In this document: positions 9,265-18,290 of the stretch, one piece after another
Layout of the letters: the number at the start of each line of letters is the position of its first letter
How positions within the stretch are numbered: position 1 is the first letter of the stretch
DNA from: Enterobacter kobei
GTDB lineage: Bacteria; Pseudomonadota; Gammaproteobacteria; Enterobacterales; Enterobacteriaceae
Reading direction: 5' to 3'
DNA length: 64,000 bases
Assembly: GCF_018323985.1 (NCBI RefSeq)
Contig: NZ_AP024590.1
Location: forward strand, 4,340,001 to 4,404,000
Position numbers and translations under genes: made by a program
Notes under the pieces: model-generated
Told to the model about the DNA's origin: nothing
Seen by the model: the letters and a program-made list of their open reading frames with translations, nothing else
The model's database searches: none

Positions 9265-10551
9265 TTATGAGGAGATTTCTTGCGATTTGCCATCCGGCGC
9301 ACGCTTATTGAGCACGTCTGCCAGCTGTTTTTCATCGAGTTGTTTAACCCATTTTGCCACCACCACGGTAGCCACGCCGTTACCCACCAGGTTGGTCAGC
9401 GCACGGGCTTCAGACATAAAGCGGTCGATACCGAGGATCAACGCCAGACCGGCCACCGGTAAATGCCCGACCGCCGATATGGTCGCCGCCAGCACGATAA
9501 ACCCGCTGCCCGTCACCCCCGCCGCGCCTTTCGACGACAGCAGCAACACCACCAGCAAGGTAATCTGATGGAAAATATCCATATGGCTGTTTGTGGCCTG
9601 CGCGATAAATACCGCCGCCATGGTCAGATAAATAGAGGTGCCGTCGAGGTTAAAGGAATAGCCCGTCGGGATCACCAGCCCCACCACCGACTTTTTACAG
9701 CCCAGCTTTTCCATTTTATCGAGCATGCGCGGCAGCACGGATTCTGACGATGAGGTGCCGAGCACGATCAGCAGTTCTTCACGGATATAGCGGATAAATT
9801 TGAAAATATTAAAGCCAGCGGCGCGGGCAATGGATCCCAGTACCACCACCACAAAAAGAATACAGGTGATGTAGAAGCAGGCGATGAGCTGTCCCAGCTG
9901 CACCAGCGAACCGACACCGTATTTACCGATGGTAAACGCCATTGCGCCGAATGCGCCGATAGGGGCCAGACGCATGATCATATTAATGATGCCGAAAATG
10001 ACCTGCGAGAAGCTTTCGATAACGTTAAAAATCAACTGGCCTTTGTGTCCCAGGCGATGCAGGGCAAAACCAAACAGTACGGCAAACAGCAGTACCTGGA
10101 GGATATTGCCGCTGGCGAACGCGCCGATGACGCTGCCGGGGATGATATCCAGCAGGAAAGGAATAATGCCCTGTTGTTGCGCCTGTTCGGCATAGACCGC
10201 CACGGCTTTCGCATCGAGGGACGCCGGATCGACGTTCATGCCTGCGCCAGGCTGAACTACGTTGACGATAATCAGGCCGATAATCAGCGCAATGGTGCTG
10301 ACCACCTCGAAGTACAGCAGCGCCACCGCACCGGTACGCCCTACCGCCTTCATGCTTTCCATGCCAGCAATACCGGTCACCACCGTACAGAAGATAACCG
10401 GGGCGATGATCATTTTAATGAGTTTTACGAAGGCATCACCAAAGGGTTTCATTTGCGCGCCAATATCCGGATAAAAATGGCCGAGCAAAATACCGATGGC
10501 GATAGCTGTCAGGACCTGAAAATAAAGGCTTTTAAACAGTGAGGTTTTCAT
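9265..10551 (-). CDS. dctA: C4-dicarboxylate:cation symporter DctA
   Basis: Aerobic uptake of succinate, fumarate, malate and aspartate across the inner membrane. At 428 residues it has the same length as E. coli DctA and belongs to the glutamate/aspartate transporter (DAACS) family. Visible hallmarks are the hairpin 1 serine stretch GTSSSESVLPRM, the SFNLDGTSIY motif on TM7, hairpin 2 around GVTGSGFIVLA, and the final GIDRFMSEARALTNLVGNG. The upstream 157 bp are AT-rich and contain no gene. In E. coli dctA depends on CRP and the DcuS/DcuR system; I did not identify those sites with confidence. Confidence 0.96.
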   Translation of the reverse strand: MKTSLFKSLYFQVLTAIAIGILLGHFYPDIGAQMKPFGDAFVKLIKMIIAPVIFCTVVTGIAGMESMKAVGRTGAVALLYFEVVSTIALIIGLIIVNVVQPGAGMNVDPASLDAKAVAVYAEQAQQQGIIPFLLDIIPGSVIGAFASGNILQVLLFAVLFGFALHRLGHKGQLIFNVIESFSQVIFGIINMIMRLAPIGAFGAMAFTIGKYGVGSLVQLGQLIACFYITCILFVVVVLGSIARAAGFNIFKFIRYIREELLIVLGTSSSESVLPRMLDKMEKLGCKKSVVGLVIPTGYSFNLDGTSIYLTMAAVFIAQATNSHMDIFHQITLLVVLLLSSKGAAGVTGSGFIVLAATISAVGHLPVAGLALILGIDRFMSEARALTNLVGNGVATVVVAKWVKQLDEKQLADVLNKRAPDGKSQEISS

Positions 10552-10708
10552 AGGGTGTCCTTGAAGTAAAAACCACAGGCGTTGTAGGGTTTAGGTTTGC
10601 CTGCGGCTTTAAAATAACACCCGATAAACATGACAGAAATAAACTTACTTCAATTTTGAAACAATAATGTTAAGAACTTTGAACTGACTCGCACAAGCGT
10701 AAAACAGA

Positions 10709-12259
10709 CTATTCCTGTCCGTCGTCCGGGGAAGCCGCAAAGTAACGCGCTTCAAATTCATCCGGCGGCATGGCACGGGCAAATAAAAAGCCCTGCGCCA
10801 TGGTGACACCCGCGGCGGTCAGCCAGTCGCGCTGGGCATCGGTTTCCACGCCTTCGGCAATAATGCCCAAATCGAGACTGCGCGCCATATGGATAATCGC
10901 GGACACCATACTGTTATCGTCCGGCAGGCCGTCGACAAAGGTTTTATCCACCTTCAGCAGGTCCACCGGCAGCGATTTCATATGGTGCAACTGTCGCAGG
11001 CCCGCATAGCCCATACCAAAATCATCCAGCGCGATGCGCACCCCGGCGTTGCGCAGCGGGCGTAAAATTTCCACCGCCGTCTGGGGATCGTCGATACGGC
11101 GGCTTTCGGTAACTTCAAGAACGAGCGTACCCGGCGCAATACGATAGCGGTTCAGCAGCGCCAGCAGATCCGGCACCATCGCGTGATGCATCAGTTGCAG
11201 CGCGGAAAGGTTTACCGACAGCGGCAGCATAATGCCGCGCCCCTGCCAGGCTGCCAGCTGGCGACAGGCCGCTTCCAGCACCCGATAACCCACGGTGATC
11301 ATCAGACCGGCGTTTTCGATGCGTTCGATCAGCCCTTCCGGCAGCGTCCAGCTGCCGTCCGGCTGGCGTACGCGCAACAGCGCTTCGGCACCCTGCAAGG
11401 CACCGGTGGCCAGCTCGACCTGCGGTTGCAGCCAGATGGTGTACTGATGATTATCCAGCGCGGCGAGAATCGCCTTATGGGCCGATCCGGCTCCCGGATA
11501 GCGCGCATTCTGACTCTCCGCCTCGTCATAATGGGGCAGCGCCAGCTGCTGATGACGGTTATAACTGCGTACCAGCATGCCGATTTCATCATCATGATGA
11601 TGGCGCGGCAGCGCAAGCTGGTGCCCTGGCTGTTCGTGCTGCGGCAGATCGTTCAGCTCGCGGGCGATGCGGCGCAGGGGATGGACGATCAGACGGTTGA
11701 TACACCAGGTAATCGCCACGGTGATCATCAGCGTAAGCAGTAAGTAAGCCGTCACTAACGTCGACAGCGTACTCATGACGAATTTATACATGCGGTAGGA
11801 ATCCGCCTGTAATACCAGATACGCCAGCGGCTGCGGGTTAGCCGGGCGTTGTAAAGAGTAGATAGGCAGTGAAATCTGCACCGGCAGTTCAAACAGACGG
11901 GTAATGGTCACCGGCACCGGGCGTTCAGGAATAAAGCGCATGCGCAGCGCCTGGAACTGGTTTGGCAGCACGACATCGGCACGGCTGACCACGCCCGCAG
12001 GCTGAATACCTTTCAGGATGGTTTCTGCGTCAACAATATCGCCTTTCAGGATGGCGGATGAGAGTGGCTCGCGCACCGAGCGGGCAATGCTTTCCAGCTG
12101 CGTGGCTGTGTTGTAGCGGTTTTGCTGCACAAAATGAAAGAGCAAAATAACGCAAAAAATGAACACAAACAGCATAGAGACGGCTGAAACCATCGCCATT
12201 TGTTTAATGGTTAATGAACGGCTGACGCGCAAATTGTTTCTCCGGAATACCCTTAACAC
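10709..12259 (-). CDS. pdeK: EAL phosphodiesterase PdeK (YhjK) lacking its GGDEF domain
   Basis: A membrane-bound c-di-GMP phosphodiesterase. TM1 is at about residues 22-44, a periplasmic sensor region follows to about 158, TM2 is at about 160-185, then a HAMP domain to about 240. The EAL domain begins near residue 262 and looks complete: E292 in AEALLR, SVNLSALQL, LEVTES, LDDFGMGY, LKVDKTF and AEGVET. E. coli PdeK is about 650 residues with HAMP-GGDEF-EAL. Here the HAMP end (DDEIGMLVRSYNRHQQL) passes through a short linker straight into the EAL domain, so the whole degenerate GGDEF domain (about 130 residues) is gone in frame. It lies just downstream of the first cellulose operon, on the same strand. 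Confidence 0.9.
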   Translation of the reverse strand: MLRVFRRNNLRVSRSLTIKQMAMVSAVSMLFVFIFCVILLFHFVQQNRYNTATQLESIARSVREPLSSAILKGDIVDAETILKGIQPAGVVSRADVVLPNQFQALRMRFIPERPVPVTITRLFELPVQISLPIYSLQRPANPQPLAYLVLQADSYRMYKFVMSTLSTLVTAYLLLTLMITVAITWCINRLIVHPLRRIARELNDLPQHEQPGHQLALPRHHHDDEIGMLVRSYNRHQQLALPHYDEAESQNARYPGAGSAHKAILAALDNHQYTIWLQPQVELATGALQGAEALLRVRQPDGSWTLPEGLIERIENAGLMITVGYRVLEAACRQLAAWQGRGIMLPLSVNLSALQLMHHAMVPDLLALLNRYRIAPGTLVLEVTESRRIDDPQTAVEILRPLRNAGVRIALDDFGMGYAGLRQLHHMKSLPVDLLKVDKTFVDGLPDDNSMVSAIIHMARSLDLGIIAEGVETDAQRDWLTAAGVTMAQGFLFARAMPPDEFEARYFAASPDDGQE

Positions 12260-12358
12260 GAAAAGTAACCAGCTGTTACCTTACCGCCGCCAGAGTATAC
12301 CCTATCGCGGCGTCATTAAGAGACTGTCCGGGGGATATAAGATAATTCTACATTCCCG

Positions 12359-15300
12359 TTACCAGTCCGCATAAGGCATCAGCGGTTGCGGCGGCATATC
12401 CATATCGCCCTGCCAGCCCGCATCGGAGTAGCGCACAAAAATCATCCCATGACTCGGGGTATAATCTTTCGCCTGCTGAATATCAATACCTGCGCCTATT
12501 GACCATTTTGATGAGACACGGCGTTCAACCAGTGCATGGGCGGTATAACCGAAGCCCTGACTGCTGCCGCCCTCACTGCCCCGTTCGCTGGCCTGCTGAC
12601 GGAAATCCGCCGGGATCAGATTTAACAGCGGATAGCGCGCCTGCGCTTTGGTGCGGGAGTGCGACCAGGAGCCCGATCCCCCCAGTTCCCACGACCAGTT
12701 TTCCGTGCGTTTACGCCAGGTGACCGGCACCGCGAAAGAGACGTACTCCTGCGGGCTGTAATAACCGCCCTGCCCGAGCGCATAGCCGCTCAGATCTTTG
12801 TCGTAGTGCCAGATCATATTGTTCAGGCCGACGGTCATACGCTCGTTGTCTTTATTAATAAGCTTGTAGTAATAGCCCGTCATCCAGCGCACGCGCCAGT
12901 TATCTTCCACGTTTTTGCCGGTGAGGGTGTCCGCATTCAGACTCGCCCAGACGCCGTGCGCTTCGCCGCGATCGTAACTCATGCTGACGCCACCGCCGCT
13001 GGCCCGTACGCCGCCCCATTTGGTGTCGGTATTGGTATCTTTCTGACCGCCAAAGGCCAGCAAGGAACTGGAGATCGGACGACGATGCGCATTCAGGGTG
13101 TAACCAAAAGGCCCGATATCGCTGCTGTAGCTCACACCGCCCACCACATCGAGCACGTTAAAGCCCATCGGCGTGGTGCCAATGTCCAGATCCCAGGTGT
13201 CATTACGCCAGCCAACGGCAAGGCTGGCCCCGCTGTCGCTCTGACTCTTGTCGCCACCGGTACAGCCTGCCTCACAGGTTCCCCAGGTGGGATCGTAAAC
13301 CCCGTCGCTGTTGGTACTGAAGGTCCCGGCATTCATGTTCACCACATCGGTGCGGAAGAACATACGCCCGTCAGCCAGCGGCGCATCCGCCTGCAACATG
13401 GTGGTGTGCATTTTGACGTCGGAGTAGCCGCCGGTCCCTTTCGAGCGCCCGTAATCATGATCGAGGGTGACGTTCACATCCTGCTGGCGATACAGCTCTG
13501 CCGCATCGCTGCGCACGCCGCGCCGGAGCCAGTCATCTTTCTCATTGCTGCGCGTAAGCAGCGTAAAGGCGTCGTTATCCTGCGGTCGCACCGGCGTGAT
13601 ACCCGCAGCCACCATCGCATCTTTATACCCTTCCAGCGCCTGCTGCGGTTCACCCGTCGCCTGTGAAAGCCGGGCGGCATCACGCAGTACCAGCGCGCTG
13701 TCCTGCGATGGCGGCAGCGCTTTAGCCTGCGGCACCAGTCGGGCGAAAGTCTGCTGCGCCTGGGCAGTATCGCCCAGCTGCGCCTGCACCAGCGCCCTGC
13801 GCCGCTCGGTGTTCATCGATAACGGCTGCGCGGCGTCAGGGGTGATTTTCGCCAGCTGTGCCCGCGCTTCCATCGGATTTTGCTGTGCTACCGCCACTTC
13901 GGCCAGGCTCAGGCGGGCATCCAGATTGGTCGGTTCTTTCGCCAGCACGGCGTTATACAGCGCACTGGCAGCAGGATAATCGCCGCGCTGCTGCGCCCAG
14001 TCGGCAAGGGTTAAAGCAATAGGCGTGGAAGCGGGCTGCGCCTTCAGCAGCGCTATCGCCGCGGGCTCATTGCCGCTGTCGCGTAACTGATTAGCGCGGG
14101 CCAGCAACTGATTACGTTGCAGGCGATCCGCCAGCGCCTGAATATTGGGCGTCCACTGGCTTTCTGGCAGCGTGTTGAGGTGCGCCAGCGCCGCCAGGCC
14201 CTGATCTTCATTGCCGGATAAGTACAGGCCATAAGCGTAAACCTGTTCGGCGTCGTTCGGCTTTTGCGCCGCCAGATCGCGCATCTGGGCATCGCCCTGA
14301 GCGCGTTGCCCGGCGTTACGCAAATCGCTCGCCAGCCGGTAAGTAATCCACACGCTGCCCGCATCGAGCGCCAGACGCTGGCGCTGTACCTCAGCGGCCT
14401 GCGCCCACTCGCCGCGATTTTCCAGCGCTTCAGCCTGCTGTGCCAGACGGTCACCCGTCATGCTGCGTTCGATGTCATCAACACTGCGTCGCTGACGGGC
14501 GTTGAGCGTCTGAATAAACGCCTGCGCACGCTCAGGTGACTGCGCCCGATAAAGGTTTGCCAGCCCGCGCACCGCATTGCTGTTCTCGCTGTCCATACGC
14601 AGCGCCTGCCGATAATAGCGTTCGGCGCTGTCGGTCTCTTTGCGCGCCAGCGCCGCATCGCCCAGCCCGAGCACCGCGTAGCTGTCGGTGTTATCGACCT
14701 GCTGCGCCTGCTGATAAAAGCGGGTGGCCCTGGCCGGATCAGCGGCTTTCAGCGCCGCGTCACCCTGCTGAATAAGCAGCCAGTAGCGGTTGGTCTGCAA
14801 CAGACTGTCCCATTTACTGCGGTTGCTGCTTTGCGGGGCCAGCGTAATGGCTTTTTGCAGGTTTGCCACCGCGCGGGCGCGATCGCCTTTCTGGGAGTAT
14901 GCCTGACCGAGCGCGCCAATGGCCTCGCCGTCATGTTCATCGGCGCTGACTGCCTGTTGCAGTGCACTGATAGCATTGCTGCCCTGCCCGGCGTCCACCG
15001 CCGCCAGCCCCTGTGAACGGGCACGAAACGCTGGATCCGCCAGCTTCTGCTGCTGCTCAGCCAGTTGCTGACGCGCCATCTCGACGTTATCGCCCTCGCT
15101 GAATTGCGCGAGGAAGCGTTGCAGCGCCTGAACGCTGGCGTCGCTGATGGGCAGATCTTTGATTTGCTGATACCAGATGGCTGCGGCTGCGTCGCGGCTG
15201 GTGCCGGATTTCGCCATCTGCTGAAGAACCGCATAGCCTTCATCCGGACGGTCACTGGCAAACAGCAACTGCGCGAGCGCGTTTTGCAGTTCGCCATCGC

Positions 15301-15835
15301 CGGGACGTCGGGCGTTAAGCGCTTTGAGCTGATTAATAGCTTCATTGCGGCGGGCAGGAAGTTTTGCCACCTGCACCCAGTATTCCCGCGCGATCTCGCC
15401 GGGGGGCGGATTGCCGTTAAACAGTTTGTCGTACGCGGCAATCGCTTCCTGGGTATGCCCGGTGGTGCCCTGCAAACGCGCTTCCTGCAACGCCTGGCGC
15501 CCTTCCGGGGTGGAGAGCGTCATGATGCCGCGGGAATCACGCAGCGCGCTGGAGTCGGGGGCCAGTTCCTGGAGTCTGTCGAGCTGCTTTTGCGCCCCTG
15601 CGGTATCGCCCTGGCGCAGCAAATAGCGAAAGCGCGCGGCGATAACATCCGGGTTCGTCGGATCGATCAGCTCCAGCCGGTAGAGCGACTGGCGCACCAG
15701 ATCTTCCCGTTTTGTCGCTTCCCCCAGCCGCACCTGTTCCAGCAGTTGCTGCTCCGCGCCCGGCGCGGCGTGCAGGATCGGCATCACCGAGAAGCCGAGC
15801 GATAAAGCGATAAAACGTAGCGTTAACCTGCGCAT
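12359..15835 (-). CDS. bcsC: cellulose export protein BcsC (first cluster)
   Basis: The outer-membrane exporter of cellulose. It has a signal peptide (residues 1-23, cut after HAA), about 19 tetratricopeptide repeats in the periplasm (residues 30-780) that contact the synthase and peptidoglycan, and a C-terminal 16-stranded beta-barrel (about 800-1158) ending in an aromatic residue (MPYADW). Its length (1158) equals that of E. coli BcsC. It starts 21 bp after bcsB. In E. coli bcsZ separates bcsB and bcsC, but here they are direct neighbours. Last gene of the bcsRQABC operon. Confidence 0.96.
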   Translation of the reverse strand: MRRLTLRFIALSLGFSVMPILHAAPGAEQQLLEQVRLGEATKREDLVRQSLYRLELIDPTNPDVIAARFRYLLRQGDTAGAQKQLDRLQELAPDSSALRDSRGIMTLSTPEGRQALQEARLQGTTGHTQEAIAAYDKLFNGNPPPGEIAREYWVQVAKLPARRNEAINQLKALNARRPGDGELQNALAQLLFASDRPDEGYAVLQQMAKSGTSRDAAAAIWYQQIKDLPISDASVQALQRFLAQFSEGDNVEMARQQLAEQQQKLADPAFRARSQGLAAVDAGQGSNAISALQQAVSADEHDGEAIGALGQAYSQKGDRARAVANLQKAITLAPQSSNRSKWDSLLQTNRYWLLIQQGDAALKAADPARATRFYQQAQQVDNTDSYAVLGLGDAALARKETDSAERYYRQALRMDSENSNAVRGLANLYRAQSPERAQAFIQTLNARQRRSVDDIERSMTGDRLAQQAEALENRGEWAQAAEVQRQRLALDAGSVWITYRLASDLRNAGQRAQGDAQMRDLAAQKPNDAEQVYAYGLYLSGNEDQGLAALAHLNTLPESQWTPNIQALADRLQRNQLLARANQLRDSGNEPAAIALLKAQPASTPIALTLADWAQQRGDYPAASALYNAVLAKEPTNLDARLSLAEVAVAQQNPMEARAQLAKITPDAAQPLSMNTERRRALVQAQLGDTAQAQQTFARLVPQAKALPPSQDSALVLRDAARLSQATGEPQQALEGYKDAMVAAGITPVRPQDNDAFTLLTRSNEKDDWLRRGVRSDAAELYRQQDVNVTLDHDYGRSKGTGGYSDVKMHTTMLQADAPLADGRMFFRTDVVNMNAGTFSTNSDGVYDPTWGTCEAGCTGGDKSQSDSGASLAVGWRNDTWDLDIGTTPMGFNVLDVVGGVSYSSDIGPFGYTLNAHRRPISSSLLAFGGQKDTNTDTKWGGVRASGGGVSMSYDRGEAHGVWASLNADTLTGKNVEDNWRVRWMTGYYYKLINKDNERMTVGLNNMIWHYDKDLSGYALGQGGYYSPQEYVSFAVPVTWRKRTENWSWELGGSGSWSHSRTKAQARYPLLNLIPADFRQQASERGSEGGSSQGFGYTAHALVERRVSSKWSIGAGIDIQQAKDYTPSHGMIFVRYSDAGWQGDMDMPPQPLMPYADW

Positions 15836-15856
15836 GACGAACCCCGGGATCGCAAT

Positions 15857-18265
15857 TTATTCATGGTCGCCGTCAAGACGACGACGGCTAATGATGCGCA
15901 GCAGACGCCACAGCACCCAGGCCAGCAGCACGACGCTCACCGCTGCCAGCACCGCCAGCAGGATCGGGTGGTTAGAGAGCGCATACCAGATACGTTCAAA
16001 CCACGGCAGATGGCCGACATAATAGATATCGCCCACCCGCAGGCCATTAACGCCCGATTCGCGGATCACCGTGACCGAGCCGTACATGGCGGCACGCTTG
16101 CCGGTGTCGTTCATCGCCTCGTTGAGCAGGCTGTAACCACGCGGGCTGTCGGCCAGCAGCGCAATCACGCTGCGCTGATCGTTATACGGCGACTGGAAGC
16201 CGATAATCGCCGCCATCGGACCGCTGGAGCTGACCGCTGTCTGCGTGTCGGCCTGACGATCGCTAACGTCCGGCATGATCGCCGGGAATGCCGTCTGGCG
16301 CTGCGGCGTTTTCACCCAGCTTTGCGTCGCCTGCACCAGCAGATCGATGCGCTCATCGTTTTTCAGTTTTTCCGGTAAGGTGCCGATGATAAGGATATCG
16401 GCATCTTTATTCGCCAGCTGGCTGCCATCGTTAGTCAGGGTGACGTTCACCGCCGGCAAGCCGGTTTGCGCCCCGATGCCGCCCATCGAATCCAGCAGCG
16501 TGGTGAGCTGGCCTGGGGTCGGCTGCGCGGGCAGCACCACCAGCGTGTCAGAGAGATCGGCCATCCGGCTGAACGGGAAGCCCGCATTGGCAAAAGCGCG
16601 CAGATCCGGCATGGCGATAAAGTGGTAATACTTCGAGAAATCAATGGTCGAGTCATCGCCGATCACCACGCGGTTTTGCACCGGCTGGAAGGTGATACAG
16701 TTTTCGATGGTGCCGCCCGGCATCGGGTTCATGTACTGGAAGTCAAAGCGCAGCTGGTTCAGCGCGCCGAGTTTCAGTGCCGGAATGGTCACTTCGGTTT
16801 TACCGTCCAACAGGCCCTGTAGCACCGGCAGGCGCAGCAGCAGACGGTTGGAGTCCTGGCTGCTGGTCAGGCTGAAGGATTGCAGGAACTGGTTGTTCAG
16901 GCTGATATCCATGCGCGAGCTGTCTTTGGTCGGCGGCGCGGTGTAGCGGTAATTGAGGTTCATATCAATGCCGCTGCTGCGCAACAGATACAGGTCCGGC
17001 GGCAGATTCATCGCCACGTTAATGGACGCAGGCTGTAAGCCGGTGGACTGCAACTGCTCTTCATAGGTTTTCAGCTCACCGAAGGAGATCGCCCGGTCGG
17101 TACGCACCCAGTTTGGCGCATCGTACGGTTTACGGGCCAGCAAGGGTTTCACTTCATCCACGACCACGCGATCGCCACGGAACAGCAGGTTGCCCTGGGC
17201 AATACCCTTCGCCGCCTGCAGGATGTCTTTGTCATCGCGCCCAAACACCACCAGCACTTTCATAAACGGGTTAGTCGGGTGGTTCATCATCATCACAGTG
17301 GGTGCTGTTACCGGCGGCACGTCGCGCAGGAAGGCCGGACGTTTGTCGTTGGTGGCAAACACAATGGCATTGCTGTCCGGCAGCGCATCATACGAGACCG
17401 GGAACTGCTGGCCGCGCCAGCCGGTACGTGAGCCAAACCACGAGGCGACAATACTCGCCGCCTGTTGCTGGGCCAGCGCCGGAACACCGGCGAAGACCAT
17501 CGGCAGGTTCAGCGGACGGTTATCGCGCGGATCGAAGAACGGCACCGGGAAGTTCGACAGATCGTTTTTCAGCGTCAGTTTCTGGTAGGTCATCGCCAGC
17601 GAGCTGTTGCGCCCGATGTCCATCCACAGGGTACTGCTGGCCGGGTTTTCGCACACATCGCGGTAATGCCCGACAAACTCCAGCCGCACACGGTTAAAGT
17701 CAGTGATATAAAGCGGATCGATGGCGATTTGCGCCTGCGTTTTTTTCCCCAGTTGCTCTTTGGTGACCGGCAGGACACCCATCAGTTCATCGTTCAGATA
17801 GACCTTCAGCTGCGACTGGACGGGCAGCAGTGACGGCGAAGGTGTGTATTCCAGATTCAGCATCGCTTTTGACACGATTTCGTCGCTGCGCGTACCGAAT
17901 TCAATGCCACCGTCGGGATTGACGCCGCGCAGGATCATGCTGCCCGGCGGCGGGGCGATCTGCGCAAAAGTCAGCGTGACGTCACGCGTCGGCGCATTAT
18001 CGGCGATGATTGGCGCATTTGCGCCATTAACACCGGGCATCACCTGCCCCACCGGTGTGGTCTGTGCTTCAACTGGCCTCTCCGGGGTCATGGCTTCCGG
18101 CTGCGTCGGCGCAGGCGTGGCGGCCCCTTCGGTTGCAGACGTGACCGTCGGCACCACAGGCGCGGCGGTTGCCGCCGGGCTGGTGGGCGCCGCCGACGTT
18201 ATTGCATACGGGAACGCACTTAATCCCACTACCACTGCGCACATCCAGGAAAATTTTCTTTTCAT
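15857..18265 (-). CDS. bcsB: cellulose synthase periplasmic subunit BcsB (first cluster)
   Basis: BcsB binds the emerging glucan in the periplasm, activates BcsA through its tail anchor and oligomerises in E. coli into a crown. It is 802 residues: signal peptide to about residue 26, an Ala/Pro/Thr-rich linker (about 27-85), alternating carbohydrate-binding and flavodoxin-like domains, and a C-terminal membrane helix (about 765-788) with a basic tail. It closely matches E. coli BcsB throughout. It starts 25 bp after bcsA and is followed directly by bcsC rather than bcsZ. Confidence 0.96.
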   Translation of the reverse strand: MKRKFSWMCAVVVGLSAFPYAITSAAPTSPAATAAPVVPTVTSATEGAATPAPTQPEAMTPERPVEAQTTPVGQVMPGVNGANAPIIADNAPTRDVTLTFAQIAPPPGSMILRGVNPDGGIEFGTRSDEIVSKAMLNLEYTPSPSLLPVQSQLKVYLNDELMGVLPVTKEQLGKKTQAQIAIDPLYITDFNRVRLEFVGHYRDVCENPASSTLWMDIGRNSSLAMTYQKLTLKNDLSNFPVPFFDPRDNRPLNLPMVFAGVPALAQQQAASIVASWFGSRTGWRGQQFPVSYDALPDSNAIVFATNDKRPAFLRDVPPVTAPTVMMMNHPTNPFMKVLVVFGRDDKDILQAAKGIAQGNLLFRGDRVVVDEVKPLLARKPYDAPNWVRTDRAISFGELKTYEEQLQSTGLQPASINVAMNLPPDLYLLRSSGIDMNLNYRYTAPPTKDSSRMDISLNNQFLQSFSLTSSQDSNRLLLRLPVLQGLLDGKTEVTIPALKLGALNQLRFDFQYMNPMPGGTIENCITFQPVQNRVVIGDDSTIDFSKYYHFIAMPDLRAFANAGFPFSRMADLSDTLVVLPAQPTPGQLTTLLDSMGGIGAQTGLPAVNVTLTNDGSQLANKDADILIIGTLPEKLKNDERIDLLVQATQSWVKTPQRQTAFPAIMPDVSDRQADTQTAVSSSGPMAAIIGFQSPYNDQRSVIALLADSPRGYSLLNEAMNDTGKRAAMYGSVTVIRESGVNGLRVGDIYYVGHLPWFERIWYALSNHPILLAVLAAVSVVLLAWVLWRLLRIISRRRLDGDHE

Positions 18266-18290
18266 CGCATTATCATCATTGTTGAGCCTG

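Noticed and set aside
12659..13666. A 335-codon open frame opposite the BcsC barrel region
   Set aside because: Antisense shadow; no motifs.
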